Origin: Hymenopus coronatus
Lineage: Eukaryota; Arthropoda; Insecta; Mantodea; Hymenopodidae
DNA length: 64,000 nt
Assembly: GCA_030762935.1 (NCBI GenBank)
Contig: CM060900.1
Location: 439,145,259-439,209,258, forward strand
Direction of reading: 5' to 3'
Positions within the stretch are counted from its first letter, which is position 1. Every line of letters begins with the position of its first letter. Both the position numbers and the translations under genes were made by a program. Of this stretch, positions 33,829 through 45,859 are shown piece by piece. The notes beneath the pieces are model-generated. The model did no database searches, was not told the DNA's origin, and saw nothing but the letters and a program-made list of their open reading frames with translations.

Positions 33829-34503
33829 GTATGTAATCTCCACATTTTCTGCATTTATCTACTTCAATTCTGTGACAATTTTTATTTTGTTACTTAGAGT
33901 TTGAAACTTGTGTGTAAAGAGGTAAAGGTGTATTACCTATTTAAAATTAAATGCCAGTTTACTTCCTTTTAAAGCACATGTTTTTAGAAATCAGAACATT
34001 ATTTGGCTAATAGTAAAATATTGTGTGTAGTTGCACTCTTCGCTTAATCGCATATACTTATTTTGCTCAGTTATATGTTTTACATGATTTTATATCATAT
34101 TTATTTTGGTTTATAACTTGACATCGGGTGTATAACACAACGCTGCTTTAGGTTTGCGGTGATTTAGCCGGTTGTATGACACACGTTGAGGGACATGCGA
34201 GCACGCTCTCACAGATATGAAGTGTAGCATACAAAATACGCGGGTAGGACATAATTTTTAGTTCTGTTAGGCCTGTTGCCGTTGAAAGTTAAAGCCTCCG
34301 ATATCACCAAAGAAGTTAAAGGGGGCTATAAAAATGAAAAATAAGGCAACAAAAGACATGTTATAAAAAGGAACATAAACTGCAGCATTTTAATCTCAAA
34401 GAATCAATCTTAGAGATTCGCTTTCAAGATTTAACACATTTAAAAAGACATTTTGCAAAAGTTCTGGTCTATGCTTATATGTTTTCTTTTCTACTTTTAC
34501 CAG
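33829..34503 (+). other. Intron of the hAT transposase
   Basis: 675 bp between gtatgt at 33829 and ttttaccag ending at 34503; both flanking exons are in phase 0. Content is AT-rich with no element seen. Confidence 0.7.
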
Positions 34504-35972
34504 GCTGCCAAACTGGATTTTGTCACTTCCACGGTTGAAATGATGATTTCAACCAATATTCCATTGGAGAAGGCAGATCACCCAGCCTTCAAGGAATGGG
34601 TGAAGAAGAACGTTATTGGCGGTGGAGACCTTCCAGGAAGCAATGTTCTCCGTAGAGAATATTTACCTCTCTTGGCAAACTCCAGGAAGGAAAAAGTTGT
34701 TGCAGCCCTACAGAACAAGAAGGTTGCTGTTATGGCTGACGAAACAACAGACAAGATGGGCAGGGCAATTTTCGTTGTTCTGCTGTCTACAGTGGAGCCC
34801 TCCAGATCGCAGGAGCAATATGTGGCTGCTGTCACTTCACTGGAGGTAGTGAATGGACGGTCATGTGCTCGAACAATTACCGAGGCACTACGGAACACAG
34901 GGGTAAACTTTGACCAAGTAGTGGCATTAGTAAGTGACTCAGCCAGTTATATGACCTCCTGTTATGCTGGGTTATCACTTCTCCTGCCAGATGAGTCCCT
35001 ACATATTCAGTGCTGGGCACACAAAATAAATCTGATTGGTGTGGTGATGAAGGATTACTTGTCATCGCTAAATAAACTAGTCATTTCAGTCAAGCAGACT
35101 TTTCTGCATGCCCGGAAAAAAAAGACATGCATTTCGGCAATTCATGCGGAGAAAGGAATTCCTGGGTGGAAGCAGTTGAGTGGATGGCAGATAACTGGAC
35201 CGTTCTTTTTGATTTGTTTCGCTCCATTGGTGGCAGAGAGTCATTTACTGCAGCATCTTCACACCTGCAGAATATTACTGATTCTGAGCTACAGATGCTT
35301 TATGTGCAAGCTCTATTTGTGAAATCTTTAGCTTCAGTGATGAAGCAATTGTTGCTCAGCCTGGAAACAAATTCCAAACCGATGGCTGCAGAAGTGTATC
35401 CCAAACTTCAGAATTTGAAGAAGCGCTTACAAATAGTTGCTGCCGGAACTTTCAGTGACAGAGTTCAGGAGGAGCTTGATGCCCTGAAAGGAAATCTCAG
35501 GGGAAGTTCGATGCAGGACATAAAAATTGCAGCAGGCCATATGCACACCAAGCTGGACAATCTTATGTTGGGGGACCCTGCCCGTGCATTTTTGGAGCCT
35601 GTGGCTGCACTCTTCTACAGGCAGAATGTGCTGTCACAGCCTGCTGCAGGAGACGAGCTGAAAACCCTTTTCCACAAAGTACCATCAATGAAGGGTATTC
35701 CCATCGATGAAGGACTGCATGCTTACAGGGATCTTCAGGATATTCTGAAGAGCAATGTAAATATATCAGTAGAAGATGCTCTTCATGCAATGCGTGATGA
35801 TCATCAACTTTTTGTTGATGGTGCCTTAAGGGCGCTGTGGGTTCCTGTCTCAAACGTGAACTGTGAAAGGTTTTTTTCCAACTTTTCGTGTGTGTTGACG
35901 GACTTCAGAACAAATCTCACAATCACAAACTTGGAGATGCTATCAGCTTATAATTATGAAAGTAAACCATAA
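34504..35972 (+). pseudogene. hAT transposase, exon 2 (catalytic domain), frame broken
   Basis: The first part (34504 to about 35115) reads 'TSTVEMMISTNIPLEKADHP', 'AVMADETTDKMGRAIF' (first catalytic Asp region), 'VVALVSDSASYMTSCY' (second Asp region) and 'HIQCWAHKINLIGV' (conserved CxxH block). The last part (about 35150-35972) reads 'NSWVEAVEWMADNW' to the C-terminal dimerisation region 'VPVSNVNCERFFSNFS' and a stop at 35970. The two are in different frames. An A8 run at 35116-35123 is one likely shift point. The expected 'TRW' before 'NSW' is missing near 35155, so a small deletion is also likely. With about 560 readable codons the domain is otherwise complete. Confidence 0.85.
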
Positions 35973-36191
35973 GAGTGTGTGTAAATTATGCTTGCTATTA
36001 GCGTTTTTATATTTTAGATTGTATAAATTAATTATGCATTTATTTCTATTTTTGTAGGTGAGTAAGTTAATATCCAAGAATTTTCCTTTCTAACTCAAGA
36101 ATTTTACCTTCTCACTCAAGAATTTTCTCTCTTATTACTCAAGAATTTAGCAACATTTTATTCAAGAAATTTGAGTGTCCCTAGCCATGAG

Positions 36192-36742
36192 TAATAGGTG
36201 GAACATTCTCTAATTCACTCTCAATATGTTCATCACTTATAGGAACATTCTAACCAAACATACACTTAAATATAGTCTATCATCTGCATTTTAATGTTTA
36301 ATAGTTTGTACCCTTTTGAAACTAATGATAAGAATAAAGAATTAACTGGGAAAGTTCACATTTGGTTCTCCAGTAGTATAGAGAAACAACTGCTAAATTT
36401 TGTTTCAGCAGTAACAAATAAGAACTATCATCCTAGTGCACCAAACTTCAAGAAATTAAAGCAAAATTTAAATTAGTCAGGAATTAATAATAAGGTATAG
36501 AGAATATTTTGTGAAAATTTTAACATGAACTACAGCTAGGGAAATAGGAATTAATGATGACCATCATCTGCAAAACATGAAGACCTTAAGAGTATTAGCA
36601 AAAAACCACGATTTATCAGGCATACTGAATGGGTAACAAAAGATCTGTTGTTGATTTTACTGTTAAGAGTATTGTGTGTTTCTAAAATTAACAATTTTAA
36701 TGATATTTTGTAATTAATAAGGTGCATCTCTTTACTCAACAG
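36192..36742. other. Dscam: Intron before cytoplasmic exon, nothing recognised
   Basis: AT-rich; ends in 'ctctttactcaacag', the acceptor of the next exon. Confidence 0.5.
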
Positions 36743-36866
36743 CCCTTCTATACCAGGGGCCAAGTTCAGCTGGGGAGGGGGCTGGGCCGGAGTCCAGTAC
36801 ATCACCAGAGGCATCTCCTCACCCCAACAGGAGAAACCTGGCTCGTCGGCACCAGCACAACGTCAG
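36743..36866 (+). CDS. Dscam: Dscam-family gene, second cytoplasmic-tail exon
   Basis: This 124-bp exon completes a codon with its first two bases and reads 'LLYQGPSSAGEGAGPESST' then 'SPEASPHPNRRNLARRHQHN', ending with two bases of a codon (phase 2). It starts at AG 36741-36742 and ends before gtaaaa at 36867. Its entry phase fits the exon at 23346-23528 and its exit phase fits the terminal exon at 43900. That is why this frame was chosen over two other open frames. The GC content (about 60%) stands out from the intron. The Pro/Ser-rich then basic composition suits a disordered cytoplasmic tail. No domain is recognisable. Confidence 0.75.
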
Positions 36867-38046
36867 GTAAAAAGTAAGCTCATTTTCTCAACAAAGAGTG
36901 TAATTAACGGTGATAAAAATATTTTTCTTGGATAATACAAGAATTTTATACTAATGGTTATAGTTTGTCTACTTGGTAGAATATGTGTGTACAACATAAA
37001 AATTGTTAATTAATGAACCGATACATTTAAATTAGTGATTTGTTACAAATTGCTTGATTAGTAATGCTCAAAATTAAGCTCATTATTTTGTCACAATTAA
37101 TTATTTTAAAGTGTACTTCTATCAGCTTGAAAGTATCCCTGCTGAATAGGTCAAATGCCAAATGAAAATGATACTGTAAAACATTTTAGTAAAATAAATG
37201 TCATCACAATTCTTAACCCCCAGAGAGCTGCTGCTTGGATCTCAAATGTTAGAAGTGGTTTAAGTTCAGTTGTGTTCCCAGCAATAAAACATCTAGTAGA
37301 AGTAAGCTTATACTTCTTAATTAAGTATTGCTTACATTTACTGGCTTAAGAATTTGATATTTAAATTACCTTTGGTGAAAAAAAGAAAGTCAAGAATAAT
37401 GTGAAAGTGCAACCTCTTCAGATTATAAAAAGCAATAATAACTCTGTTAAAGTTATGCCTTGCTGATATGATTTACATCATTTGAAGGTTTTCTTTTAAA
37501 TGTCATTCTCATAGCTAATGAATGTGATTATACTTGAGAATGTATTATTAATTCATTAGTAAAAATATATATTAGAAGCCTCTTCATGTGGTAACTTGCA
37601 AGTTTTATACCTGGTAAATGTAGCTATATTGTGGGAATGGGTGCATTAATTCTCAATTGACTGAATTCCTTTAATCCAAATCTGACCGCATTTGTAACAC
37701 AAAAATTGATGGTAGTAGTAACTTTCTTCTACTTCAGCAATTTGTTCACCTTCACTGCTAGTACATGCCGTTTCATATCCCATTTCTCTATTTTTGCTCG
37801 TAAGATTTTGTTTCTTTTATGGCTAGTATCTTTCTAAGGTCTTACTCAACATTTGTTCTTCTCAAGATAAGGGAAAACCCTGGAAAAGTTAGCCAGGTAA
37901 CTTACCCTAAGAATGATCCAAACTCACAACCTCTTGAAAGAAAGAGCATTACTAAATACAAAACTAATAAAAATCCCATTATTATCAATTACCAAAAGCT
38001 CAGCAGAAAAATTTCTGAAATAAAGAAACATTTTGGATGAGACATA
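36867..38046. other. Dscam: Intron with a possible small exon and a SINE 2 fragment
   Basis: A 78-bp segment at 37224-37301 has a fair acceptor (cttaacccccag) and a donor gtaagc. In the Dscam frame it runs into a stop after 13 residues. A minus-strand fragment of SINE family 2 lies at 37842-37930 ('tcttctcaagataaggg' and the following 'aacttaccctaag'). Confidence 0.4.
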
Positions 38047-39316
38047 CGAAGGCTAATCAACAAAGACTAGGATTCATTTTTTTTTCCTGTAGTTTCCTAT
38101 CTACATTTTGAATATTTGAAAAGAGCAGGTTTTTATGTATAATGCCCATAGGCAGCAGCACTCTTGTATCAGTAATTTGGTAGTAATGTTCTACTTTGTA
38201 GACCCTACTTGCATTTCACATACCACAAAATGGAAGTGATGTAAGACGAGCAGTATGGTGCAATAAAATTCTGTTTTTGTTTAAACCATACAGCGACTGA
38301 AATTTACAAAAAAAAAAAACTGCAGCAAGCATACAGTGGAGATACACTCCTCATGCAACAGTGTTTAGGTAGCTCAAAGACTTCAAATAAGGCTGACTTA
38401 TCTTTGTTAAGCAAGGTGTGCCTGGTGTTTTGGCTTCTGCTGTGTCTGAAGTCAACTTCAACACAGCTGCTGTGACTGTTCGTGAGTATCGTGAGATAAC
38501 ATTATGTAACCTTAGTAAAGTGTTGAAAATTTCTTATGGCAGTATTTTCAAGATTATGTATGATCATCTGCATATGACCCTTGTTTATGCCCATTGGGTG
38601 CCACATCTCTTGACTCCCAAACAAAAGGCTGTGGAATGGAGACAAGCTGTAGGTGCTGCATCTCTTTGTTGATGGAGGGGATGCGTCTCTGGAATAATTA
38701 TCACTGGAGATGAGCCATGGCTGCATCATTACCGTGAAGGAAAACAAGTCAGCATAGTGTGAAAATCACCAGGTTCTCCAATACCAAAAAAAGGCATCTG
38801 CAGGGAAAGTGATGATCACATTTTTGACTGCCTTAGAATGATTTACTAGCATGCAGTTCTAGCTTACACTATTGTTACAGCAGCATACTACACATTGGTA
38901 TTGGCTAAGCTGAGAAAGGACATTGCAAAAAATGACCAGAACTTTCTCGGGCTGGATGACAACTTCATCACGACAATGTGCAGCGTCAAGTTGCAAATCA
39001 AGTCATGCCATTTCTGGTTCTATTCAGCATTACCTGTGTCTGCATACCTTATAGCCCCAATCTTGCACTCTGTAATTTTGTTTTATTCCCATCATTAAAA
39101 GCAAAACTTCAGGGCATTCGATTTGAGAACTCGGAAGCAGAGCTCAAGAAAATTTGAGGCAGGCAACTCTCAACTTGACAAAGAATGGCCTGCACTATGT
39201 GTTCAAGGACTGGCAGAGATGATATAAAAAGTGCATTGAAGTAGGAGAGGATTGCTTCAAAAAAGACCATGGAGTAAAAAAAAAAATCAGACTTAGTCTT
39301 TGTTGATTAGCCCTCT
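38047..39316 (+). mobile_element. Mariner transposon, decayed, 1270 bp
   Basis: Inverted ends share GGCTAATCAACAAAGACTA (left from 38051; right, inverted, ending about 39312). Both sides are flanked by TA (38045-38046 and 39317-39318). The length is normal for mariner. Inside, plus-strand frames carry mariner transposase marks: 'HWVPHLLTPKQKAVEWR', 'ITGDEPWLHHYREGKQ' (first catalytic Asp in GDE) and 'SPGSPIPKK'. Stops after 'ASLC' and elsewhere make it a pseudogene. The second Asp region was not readable with confidence. Confidence 0.88.
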
Positions 39317-41639
39317 TACAAAAGGCAATGGAAAGGTTGGTATGGTGTACTTGTTTGCCCTCTTTTCAACACCTATTTACTAATAACCTAGCATATGTAA
39401 AGGAATGTAGGGAAAGGTAGAGTTTACTCTTACTGAATTGTTTTTGACAGCTCTTAAGTAAAACTGGATAAAGTCATAAAACATTCCACACCAACTCTCC
39501 AGGGTTAAAAATATTGTTCAATTTCTGCAAACAAGTGATACTCTCAAGCTGTATACAACCTATTCTTTGGTCAGTCTTTTGAGACAGTCCAAAGTCAAAG
39601 GTAGGAAACAGTTGCTCATATCCAGGTTGCTTACATGTGCCAGCCCTTTGTGATAGCCTTAAACAACCATGTGATGTCCTTGTCTCAAAACGCTGACCAA
39701 AAAATCATACATATATTTTGTTACAGGTTCTATGCAAGAAGTAGAATTTATACTTTGACCTATTTTTCTAAAAGAATTTGTATATATGTGACCAATTCTA
39801 TATTCTTTAAGTTAATCTTTTCAGGAAGTTTTGTCAGAATCACTAGTGACAAAATTTGCCTCATCAGCTACCATAAAAGTTTAAAATACACAGTACAAAA
39901 AAAAAACATATATATATTTTATATTATGCATTGTCTACATTTACCAGAAAATCTATGACTGTGTCTGTATTTTAAACTTTTCAGGTATCTGATGAGGTAA
40001 ACTTTGTCATTAGTAATTCTGACAACATTTCATAACAGTCAGCCATTGGTAGTCTTGGGATTGATCTCATTAACTTTAAATATTGACAAAACATATTGCT
40101 TAATGCACTTACAAACTCAGTTGATCATTTTTACCCTAGACGTGATCTAAAATAATGTGTTTTCTCTGTACGATTGTAATAACTTACATTACATTTTAAA
40201 TATTAAGACTGTGTAGTAAGTAATCCCAAAAGTGCAAAATGTTTACATATCTTAGTCAATGCTTCATTGTCATAGAAAGAGCACATTTTAGGATTATGTG
40301 ACAAACTAATTAGATTAATTTATGCAATAAGAATACTGTCAAGTAAGTAACAAAGAAATATTAATAACTGTATTTTAAATGGAATACTCTTCTGGGGGAC
40401 TACATCTGCTAGACTCTAAAAGAAAATACCAAAACTAAAAAAAACATATTCCAAATAAGATTCCAAGTAAACCAATGTCTGAAAAATTTAATGTATTACC
40501 TTCACATACACACATATATGTGCACATGCCCATACTATAAACACATTTAGAAATTGTCTCCTTTCATAATAGCAGACCTTGTTTGTTGCAAAATAAGGAC
40601 TATCATTCATATAACACCAGGACAGTTGAATCACATTTGTAGCATCATAGACTCTCTCAGAGCATTAGTAACATATTGTACAAAAAATTACCTAAATAAT
40701 TCAGAAATTACTGGAAGAAAATTCAAGTGTAGGTACCAAATTGTCAGCATGCTAACTCTAGATTATTAAAGATTTGTAAAATTAAGATCGCAATCCACTA
40801 TTTTAGTGTTTTATAATTTGTTTTAATTAATATCCTCTTTTTTATGCATTATGATGTTAAGCAGTTATTTATTTATAATTATAACCCCCTCCTTATTTCT
40901 TCTTTGGTTAATATCTTGTTGAATAAAGACTACTACTATTTATCATGAATTGAAAGCTAGATAGATCCACTTTGAGACCTACAAATACAATATTTTTTCA
41001 ACTTCAATGATGATTTAGCTATATCTAAATGCTAAAATGGAAACTTTTCCAAATTTAGTTCTACAAATAAGAAATTGTGAGGTAAAATGCTGCATTTCTT
41101 TGGACTATAAATTTAAAGGTGTACAGCTCTTCTCTTTGATTTAAGCCACGTACAAAGTTTGCATCACAACAATGCTAATAGCATTAGTTTTGGACATCTT
41201 ATCCAGAAGAAGATGGAATATTAATGGTGTATAAATGTGTTATAATTGTCCAAAATATGTAAAATTGTTTACTACTCTTGAAAGGTCCCATTAATGATTG
41301 TTGTAATCAGTTGACAAAAAAGCTCCAAATTTTGTTTAGTAATAAATTGTATGGTGCTGATCTTCCCATTCTTGATAAGCATAGAATTCTTGCCTTTACT
41401 TATAAGTTTTAGTATATCAAGAATCATATTAAACTCAATTCTTAAGATAAACCTTATTGTGTAAAACTCTTGCTTTAAACCAAACTGGCATCAAATTGTA
41501 TCAGTTTAAATGTGTGTGCATCCATTAACTTTGGAAAATCTTGCTGGGTCATTTATTCTCAACTGTTTTTCTTTTTTGGCTATGCTGCATAAAATAGTAT
41601 GTATGCTCATACATGATTATCATTCGGCTTGAGAAAAAA
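39317..41639. other. Dscam: Large intron segment, nothing recognised
   Basis: AT-rich. Several short frames without domains. Confidence 0.4.
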
Positions 41640-42888
41640 CATATTTATCCAAATATAAGGCAACCTTGAAGTCATGATAACTTAATTTTTAAATGAAGTT
41701 CAAGGTTTGCCATGTATTTTAAATAAACTTATGGACACATAAGCTAATTAAATCCATTATTATTATAATCATCATCATCATTATCGTCGTCATAATTTGA
41801 ATTTTCACAGAAACTCACGTTTTGAGCAGTTGACAGAGAGGGGAGTACAGAAATGTTCAGTATGGGTGCAATGGTACCGTGTGATGGCGGTGGTGGCAGT
41901 AGCATAACTATAATGACAATGATGGATATGATTTTGTGTTTAAACAGAAGGGAGAACGGAAATGTATGGTATGTTAGCAATGATAATGCTGCGATGATGA
42001 AGATGGGTAGTATATTCTATCTAAAAATATACTTATTAGTGCACATTGTACATTTTTTTACCTAATTTGAATTTGCGCAGAAATTCACATTGTGAGCAGG
42101 GAAGAGACAGAGAAGGGAGAACAGAAGTGTACTGCTATATCTATGTTTAGTGGTGGTGGTGGTGGCAGCTTAGCTGTAACACCATATATGCATACAAATT
42201 TCAATTAAGACAACATGCGTAATATGTCATAAAACATTTTAGCTAATTTGAATTTGCATATAAACTCATGTTTTAAGTGGGAGAGACGGAGAAGGGAGTA
42301 CAGAGATGTATGGAATTTGTGCGATGATAGAACGTGACGGCAGTAGTGGCGGTGGTATGTAGCTGTAATGACGATAATAGATGCTATATTCTATTAAGAC
42401 AACATATTTAATACAATATGTTGTAAAACATTTTACCTAATTAGAATTTGCACATAAATTCACATTGCAAGCAATGCAGAGAGGTAGAGGGGAAACTAAA
42501 TGTACCAATATAAGTTCAACCCAAAGAGGAGAAATGTGCTTTCTGCTTGGCTTCCACACAACATTATGTGCAGCCACTAATGCGAAAGAAGTCCTCTAAT
42601 TTTATTTTAGTGTCAGAAAGTAACCTTTTTTCTAATGAGAATGCTCGTGGCCCGTTAACAGATACTTTTTGGCGTGAATTGAAATGCATAACATCTGCGC
42701 ATACATTACAACCTTGGTGATAATGTGTACCATTTACCCCAGGCTTTGCTACTGCCTACCCACAAAGTTTGAAACTTACTTTTTTCCTGCATGGTATTTG
42801 GAAAAACATATCTCAAATGTAACATGACCCCCAGTTCTGACAGTTAATACTTTGGAAGAAAATACTGTCTTGTATTTGGATAAATATG
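41640..42888 (+). mobile_element. Minisatellite-bearing DNA transposon, copy 2
   Basis: Inverted ends 'catatttatccaaatataag' (41640) and its complement near 42866-42888 bound a 1249-bp element. The left half contains about four degenerate units of roughly 185 bp. Each unit has 'aatttgaatttgc(a)', 'cagagaagggagaacag', a 'ggtggtggcag' tract and 'aaaacattttac', at about 41796, 42062, 42242 and 42437. No transposase is readable. The same structure occurs inverted at 23765-24639. Confidence 0.7.
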
Positions 42889-43899
42889 GTACATCCCATC
42901 TTTATACAATGTCACCCTTAAGTCCATTTGTGAGAGTTTTATAAAATTAAATTCCAATGCACAAAATTTCTGAAAAAAAGGGACTCATTCTGCATTTGAG
43001 GTCACCTTATAAAAAAAATTTGTACATGCAGCAGATATTCAGGGAAAGGCATTTGACTTCTATTTGATGTATCAAATGCAAAAAATGGATCCTGAGGCTA
43101 GCTAAATTTGAATTTTATTCTTAATTCCTCAAATAGACAAACTTTCCAAAAATCCCCTCAGATTGTTCTGATTAAGGAAAGGTTTCACAATGAGTGGTGC
43201 TAAAAAACTACCAGGGTCATCAGCATAGGGAAAAGTATTTGATTTTCGATGGATATCTCAAATGCGTATTTTTCTGTTGGTCATATCAGACAATGAATGA
43301 AATCACTGAAATGATGCTCAGTTGAACTTGGGGTCTATGGAGTTTAAAGTTGCTCAACATTTGTCTTCTCAAGATAAGGGAACACCTTATCTGGGTAACT
43401 CATCCGAAGCAAGATTCAAACTTGCAGAAAATGCTTTCCGAGGCTAGCTATATTGGAATTCCATTCCTAATCTCCCCCTCCCCCCAGAAAAAGACATTTG
43501 CCAAAGTTTTCAAAAATTCACTCAGACTGTTCTGTTTTATAAAATAGAGTATGTCCTATAAGATAAAAAGTGCATGGTCATCTGGTAGCACGTCAGATAT
43601 AACAGAAATTTTGCAAGAATTTGCCTCATACTGGATAAAACCAAGAAGTTGCTGGTGGTACAATTTAAAATTAAGTACACATGACTTATGTGATCTGCAT
43701 CATCAGAAGAAATAATTATTTAAAACAATAGAATGTTAATTTTTGAGACACTGAAATAAATGTATATATTGATTTTAAACTGTTTCTTATTAGATTTAGC
43801 TCTGGAATCATAGTCATAACATTTGCAGCTCATGTCCTTTTAAACTCTTTGTTTGTCAGACAGACATATATAATTAACTGATGGGCTGTAATGTTTCAG
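42889..43899. repeat. Dscam: Intron with an imperfect direct repeat and a SINE 2 fragment
   Basis: 'gaggctagctaaatttgaat' (43095) and 'gaggctagctatattggaat' (43440) start two similar segments of about 110 bp ending near 'cagattgttctg' and 'cagactgttctg'. A SINE family 2 minus-strand fragment lies at about 43345-43430, between them. The segment ends in the acceptor of the last Dscam exon. Confidence 0.5.
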
Positions 43900-44113
43900 G
43901 AGAAGAGACACCAGTCTCTCACTTGCTACATGTCTCGATCCCCCAACCGGTTTCTCAGGTGGTCATGAGCTGAGTGAAGCAGAATGTGATATGGACACAA
44001 TACGCAGACTGAAAAGATCAAACAAATCAATTGAAGGTCAGCGACCAAGCCGTAGTCACTCCCGTGCTGGACAGGATTATTCCCAACATCACAACTTCAC
44101 AATAGCTGTGTGA
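43900..44113 (+). CDS. Dscam: Dscam-family gene, terminal coding exon
   Basis: After one base that completes a codon, the frame reads 'RRDTSLSLATCLDPPTGFSG', 'GHELSEAECDMDTIRRLKRS' and 'SHSRAGQDYSQHHNFTIAV', then TGA at 44111-44113. The 'GHELSEAECD' block and the 'FTIAV' end look like the conserved C-terminus of arthropod Dscam tails. The last residues (I-A-V) fit a class II PDZ-binding end (hydrophobic at -2 and 0). The acceptor is atgtttcag at 43898-43899. The entry phase matches the exon at 36743, and the sum of all seven exons is an exact number of codons. Confidence 0.85.
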
Positions 44114-45289
44114 CAAAGTCATAAAGATGAAATATACTTCTCATGCTAAGTGATAGCAATGGCCTATTTGTTAATCAGTGTAAAAGTGAAGTCAAAATGC
44201 TAACTTTGCAGACTGATTTGTGAGGTAGAATAAAGCATCTACCTCAAAGTGAACCTAACTGTTTGCATGTATACACAGTCAAAAATCAACATGTACAGTA
44301 AAATTGGTTGTATATAATATATATGTGTTTCTCCTTGAAAAACATGGTGCTGAGCAGTGACTGAAACTTTTAAATGTTTGTGTTTTATATTTCTCGTAAT
44401 GAGAAATTTCCTCAAGAATGAGCAAAAGAACTTCTGAGCAAAGAGAGTTGTTCACCGTAAGACATTTTACAAACTAAATAGTTTCCACTGAGCTTAAAAA
44501 CCAAAGATAACTCTTAAAATTATATTACTATCTGGCATTAAAATTTATTGGAAAAAATTGTGACACAATGACTTTTTTGTTAAAGACATCCTGTAAACCT
44601 ATAAAATGTCTAATATTCCTCCATACCCTAATCACTAGATATTGGTTTTGCATGCAAGTACATATTTAGTTTACTTTTTACCAATAATATGGAATTAAGT
44701 GTTGCAATATGTTTTGTGTTCTTGTATGTTAAGTTTTATAGTAAAGTAAAGCTTTGCTTAACTATCATTGTTGGGACCCGGACTATAATGGTTAACCGAA
44801 TAGACAAATATTAGAAATTTTGCAATAAACTTATGCAGTGACAAAATTTCAGTGCTGGTTTAGGGCTGGTTTCGAATTTTTTAGTTAAGTCCTAATACAA
44901 TATGTTGCCAATTTCAGCCACTTTTTTAAACATGACATGCAGTAATAGTGACTAGTGACACAGTAACATGGCACTACAAAATCAGTGTTCTACACACAAA
45001 GGCTTCATTATCACCCACTGAGCTAATAAAAGTTGTGACAGTTCGGTCGGTCGGTCGGTCATTAGGTACACATCAAGGTGAAGAATCTTGCTGTCAATGG
45101 ATAACAAAGAATGATGGTTAAAGAAGTGGCATATATACTAATTTTTTCCCTGCATATAATTGCATACTTCCATCATTTTTCCAAGCATTGAGTATATAAT
45201 ACACATAATTTTAATTCTAAAATTAATATTTAAAACACATGAAAAAATAGTAAAAGTCTGTAGTTTGGAGACATCCCTTTGGAGGCTCA
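44114..45289 (+). other. Dscam: Dscam 3' UTR start and downstream sequence
   Basis: AATAAA occurs at 44229-44234, 116 bases after the stop; another AATAAA lies near 44823. Which one is used cannot be told. A (TCGG)n microsatellite lies at 45043-45059. A tract near 44770-44810 ('gggacccggactataatgg') may be the end of another DNA transposon. Confidence 0.45.
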
Positions 45290-45605
45290 GAGTAAACCTG
45301 AGAGTGCTCCCTTTAGGTATGAAGGAAAATTAATTGATAAATTATACAGTGCTTTAGAGAAAAATTCTGACTTTAAAGTTTGGTGTTTTATGGATAGATA
45401 TTTTCAAGGTGAAAACTAGTGCTTTCCTAAAGAAATTTCCTTCAAGTTGGTTAGCGCTTTCAAATTTTGCCCAATAACATCTGTAGATGTGGAAAGATTC
45501 TTCTCTGGTTACAAACTTGTATTAACCAATATACATCAAAAGCTTACACCAAGCATTTGGAGAAAATCAAATAACAATACCAGAATGATGTCTAAAGAAG
45601 AATAA
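45290..45605 (+). pseudogene. hAT transposase C-terminal scrap
   Basis: 'LVSAFKFCPITSVDVERFFS' followed by 'GYKLVLTNIHQKLTP' is the C-terminal dimerisation block of hAT transposases. A decayed segment before it (45290-45440) is probably the preceding region. The rest of the element is missing. Confidence 0.7.
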
Positions 45606-45859
45606 TCATTGTAACTACCAAAAATTTTAAACTTAAAAGTTAACAGTTTTTGTGCAGGCTTATTGCATTTCAAATTATGGAGCGTATTTTAACAATTTTG
45701 ACAGCACAATACATAAATACATGCATATTTTAGATAATTTTTATGCATACAAATTCAATGTCTACTAATCACTACAAAATATACAAATACAAATGAAACA
45801 AAGATGCAACTCGTTAGAAAATGGAACAAATGATAGGAATGAGTTCCTGCTTGCTGAGT

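Larger units (their letters stand above)
33080..36183 (+). mobile_element. hAT-superfamily transposon, near-complete, 3104 bp
   Basis: Perfect 18-bp terminal inverted repeats TAGGGACACTCAAATTTC (33080-33097) and the complement at 36166-36183 are flanked by a perfect 8-bp target duplication GCCATGAG at 33072-33079 and 36184-36191. An 8-bp duplication is the hAT signature. Just inside the left end are several 'actcgcgaa' subterminal motifs, and inside the right end several 'tcaagaattt' motifs; both are candidate transposase-binding repeats. The interior encodes a two-exon BED-finger transposase on the plus strand. The CpG-rich 5' segment (33290-33600) contrasts with the AT-rich intron around it, which argues for recent insertion. 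Confidence 0.95.

Noticed and set aside
41740..41800. CRISPR-like or other regularly spaced array in the ATC/GAT-rich repeats
   Set aside because: These are microsatellites and degenerate minisatellite units in eukaryotic transposons, with no unique spacers.
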